From contig JAGANQ010000071.1 of assembly GCA_017624115.1 (NCBI GenBank), positions 1 to 46,893 on the forward strand: 46,893 nucleotides of DNA, in the 5' to 3' direction. The translations under genes and the position numbers were made by a program. The notes under the pieces are model-generated. The model searched no databases, was not told the DNA's origin, and was given only the letters and a program-made list of their open reading frames with translations. This document shows positions 45,315-46,893 of this stretch, in pieces; position 1 is the stretch's first letter; each line of letters starts with the position of its first letter. Source of the DNA: Lachnospiraceae bacterium. GTDB taxonomy: Bacteria; Bacillota; Clostridia; Lachnospirales; Lachnospiraceae.

Positions 45315-46577
45315 CTATAATGATATATTTTTTTCTCTTAATTCTTCCGTCATATTCAGCACCAGAACATTCCAGTTTAAAAAGCCGCCGTTCATAATTC
45401 CCTTTCCCGTATACGGGTCATAATACTCATGCATACAGCCATTTTCCTGCAAATCCTCTCCAAGCAGCGCCAGCGTTCTCCGGCACAGCTCTGCTGCCTC
45501 CTCCTCATAACCATAATCCAGCAGCGCACGGAAGCAGATATACTCAGCAACAATCCATACCGGTCCCAGCCAGTTAGACGGATTATTTGTCGCTTCCAGA
45601 TTAAACATCTTCTCGTCCATGGCAAGTGTCGTTATACCATGCGGTGCCCAGAAGGTGGTTGCATCCAGCATATGCTCCCTTAATTTCTCCGCTTCCTCTT
45701 TGGTTGCAAAGCCTGCAAACATTGGCAGGAAGCAGGACCACACCCGTATCTTTATCGGCAGTGTATTCCAGAACACACCCAGCCCCTGATGAAACCAGTC
45801 AAATTTTCTGGTACAGATATCGACATCCACCGAATAAAAAATCTGATCTCTCTTATCCCAGCATTCTCTGCGGATTGCCTCTGTCAATGCACCAGCTTCG
45901 TTTTTATAGCCGTCCGCCTTTTCCCCATCTCCAAACTGGCGGCAGATTTTCTCCATCGCCTGCAGCTCCAGCACCATGAAGCTGTTAAGGAAAATATTCG
46001 CCGTACTGAACTTCGGCCTGCCAAAGCTTGCCGGGTCATTGTCCATGCCTATCATAATGTCATCGCACCAGACATATAAGCCGGCATGCTCCATATAATA
46101 GTTTTTTCTGTAGCAGGCAAAATAAGAATCGAGATTCTCCCGGTATCCCCTCACCCATTCATAGTCCTTACAGTAATCACTGATCAGGCATATCTGCTGA
46201 CACAGAAATGGCTTGTGCATATTCATCAGAATGCCTTCTTTATGCTTCATGTTCAGATATGGCTCCGGCCACTCTGCCACCTCTATCATCATCGGAATGT
46301 AACCGTCCATAAGCTGGTGGTCAAAGAAGTTCTGCACATTTCCTTTCGCATGGAGCAGAATCTGCTCCTCTTCCTCCGGCTTCATATATTTCGTGAGATT
46401 CAGAATCGCATACACAGACCAGTAAGTATCCCAGTCCCAGACGTTTCCATCATATACGGAACCGGGGTCAATAAACGGATAATGAATAAAGCTGCGGGGC
46501 TTCTTCAATACCTGCGGCAGCTTCCCCAATATGTAGTTTCTCAGTTCTTCCTCATACTCTATATAACTTTTGCTCAT
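45315..46577 (-). CDS. MGH1/GH63-like (trehalase-fold) glycoside hydrolase
   Basis: This is a 420-residue cytoplasmic protein of the (alpha/alpha)6 glucosidase/trehalase fold. Signature segments are YDGNVWDWDTYWSVYAIL, NPSNWLGPVWIVAEY and HEYYDPYTGKG, as in GH63/MGH1-type enzymes that split glucosyl- or mannosylglycerate and other alpha-glucosides. The acidic residues of WDWD and HEYYD are probable catalytic or binding positions by family analogy. The substrate is unknown. I take the ATG at 46577, with GGGGGG 5 bases upstream; a GTG lies 6 bases earlier. It is a single gene. Confidence 0.82.
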   Translation of the reverse strand: MSKSYIEYEEELRNYILGKLPQVLKKPRSFIHYPFIDPGSVYDGNVWDWDTYWSVYAILNLTKYMKPEEEEQILLHAKGNVQNFFDHQLMDGYIPMMIEVAEWPEPYLNMKHKEGILMNMHKPFLCQQICLISDYCKDYEWVRGYRENLDSYFACYRKNYYMEHAGLYVWCDDIMIGMDNDPASFGRPKFSTANIFLNSFMVLELQAMEKICRQFGDGEKADGYKNEAGALTEAIRRECWDKRDQIFYSVDVDICTRKFDWFHQGLGVFWNTLPIKIRVWSCFLPMFAGFATKEEAEKLREHMLDATTFWAPHGITTLAMDEKMFNLEATNNPSNWLGPVWIVAEYICFRALLDYGYEEEAAELCRRTLALLGEDLQENGCMHEYYDPYTGKGIMNGGFLNWNVLVLNMTEELREKNISL

Positions 46578-46746
46578 AAACACCCCCCTTTTCTTTTGCC
46601 TCTCTCATTGTATCATTCTTTTCTGTGCCTGTCACCGTACAATCCTACTATTCCGTGCATTTTCCCCGACATTGTAGCAGTTCGGCAAACGATTGTCGAT
46701 GAGTACTTGACTTTCCTCCCACCGGACAGTATAATAATACTGTTCA
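46578..46746. other. Gene-free stretch upstream of the glycosidase
   Basis: These 169 bases between the glycosidase start and the tRNA-like gene contain no supported ORF. ACTTGA-like and TATAAT-like boxes (46705-46740) are suggestive of a promoter reading toward the tRNA-like gene: TTGACT at 46707-46712, a 16-base spacer, then TATAAT at 46729-46734. Confidence 0.45.
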
Positions 46747-46850
46747 GTTCCTATAGTTAAATGGATATAACAAGCGCCTCCTAAGGTTCAACCATGGTTA
46801 GACCCGTGAGAAACAAAAAGGGTATAACTTGGAGTTCGATTCTAGGAATG
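46747..46850 (+). tRNA. tRNA-Arg(CCT)-like gene with disrupted 3' half
   Basis: The 5' half is a normal tRNA: acceptor GTTCCTA (46747-46753), D arm GTTA/TAAC, anticodon stem AGCGC and loop CTCCTAA (46778-46784) with anticodon CCT. From 46786 the expected GCGCT partner is missing. About 45 bases, including a near-palindrome around CCATGG, separate the anticodon loop from a T-loop-like GGAGTTCGATTC, and then TAGGAAT (46843-46849), which pairs with the acceptor. Even the T stem is short by about four bases. It may be an interrupted or decayed tRNA gene, or an intron-bearing one. It is not a standard tRNA. Confidence 0.45.
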
Positions 46851-46893
46851 TCGCCTGAGATGTCGGAATAAGAAATAGAGGTAATTCATCACG

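Noticed and set aside
46086..46760. 224-codon plus-strand ORF opposite the glycosidase
   Set aside because: Mostly antisense to the glycosidase, with low-complexity composition typical of a shadow frame.
46785..46842. Group I intron in the tRNA-like gene
   Set aside because: Such introns are known in tRNA-Arg(CCU) genes of other bacteria, but about 45 bases are far too short for a catalytic core and no P3-P7 elements are visible.
1..46893. CRISPR arrays, insertion sequences or phage genes
   Set aside because: No regularly spaced repeats, transposase or phage-like ORFs were seen on either strand.

Overview
The window looks like a chromosomal segment of a low-to-mid GC, spore-forming Gram-positive anaerobe, most likely a Lachnospiraceae-type gut Clostridium (Blautia-like). 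The support is spmA/spmB, an AbrB/SpoVT-type regulator, the yaaR-holB-ricT-yabB-rsmI block of Firmicutes, a V/A-type ATPase operon, a choline-binding-repeat surface protein and a fucose utilisation cluster. The lineage is inferred from gene content only. I see no insertion sequence, phage or CRISPR array.

Regions: (1) 1-843, the 3' end of a KdpD-like sensor kinase overlapping kdpE. (2) 852-8853, an envelope block. A minus-strand operon encodes an MMPL/RND transporter with a bactofilin-like tail, a large GLUG/coiled-coil surface protein, an Mrp/NBP35 ATPase and spmB, and its partner spmA lies on the other strand beyond the operon. (3) 8909-13210, birA, a chemoreceptor fused to a YcgR/PilZ c-di-GMP module with a coupled unknown gene, an abrB-like gene and a structured inverted repeat. 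(4) 13214-17479, rsmI, trmN6-like, ricT, holB and yaaR, then tRNA-Lys. (5) 17659-22148, AI-2E permease, Cache chemoreceptor, trxA with a 47-residue ORF, and trmB. (6) 22326-30827, nine V/A-ATPase genes closed by a terminator shared with a convergent ABC-F gene. (7) 32465-34908, a degenerate GGDEF-EAL protein. (8) 35033-40860, an AraC regulator divergent from fucI-fucU-GH95, ending in gene remnants. (9) 40953-46577, a DEDDh nuclease with a zinc-finger-like tail, a D,D-carboxypeptidase, a choline-binding-repeat protein and an MGH1/GH63-like glycosidase. (10) 46747-46850, a tRNA-Arg(CCT)-like gene whose 3' half is disrupted.

How they fit together: the fucose genes would release, anomerise and isomerise L-fucose, but kinase, aldolase and transporter are not here. 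The PilZ chemoreceptor and the EAL protein place a c-di-GMP effector and a probable c-di-GMP hydrolase in one neighbourhood. The most unusual candidates are the transporter/GLUG-protein operon, the chemoreceptor-YcgR fusion with its coupled unknown partner, the hairpin enclosing the spmB start, and the broken tRNA-Arg. All functions are read from motifs and family resemblance; no search was run.
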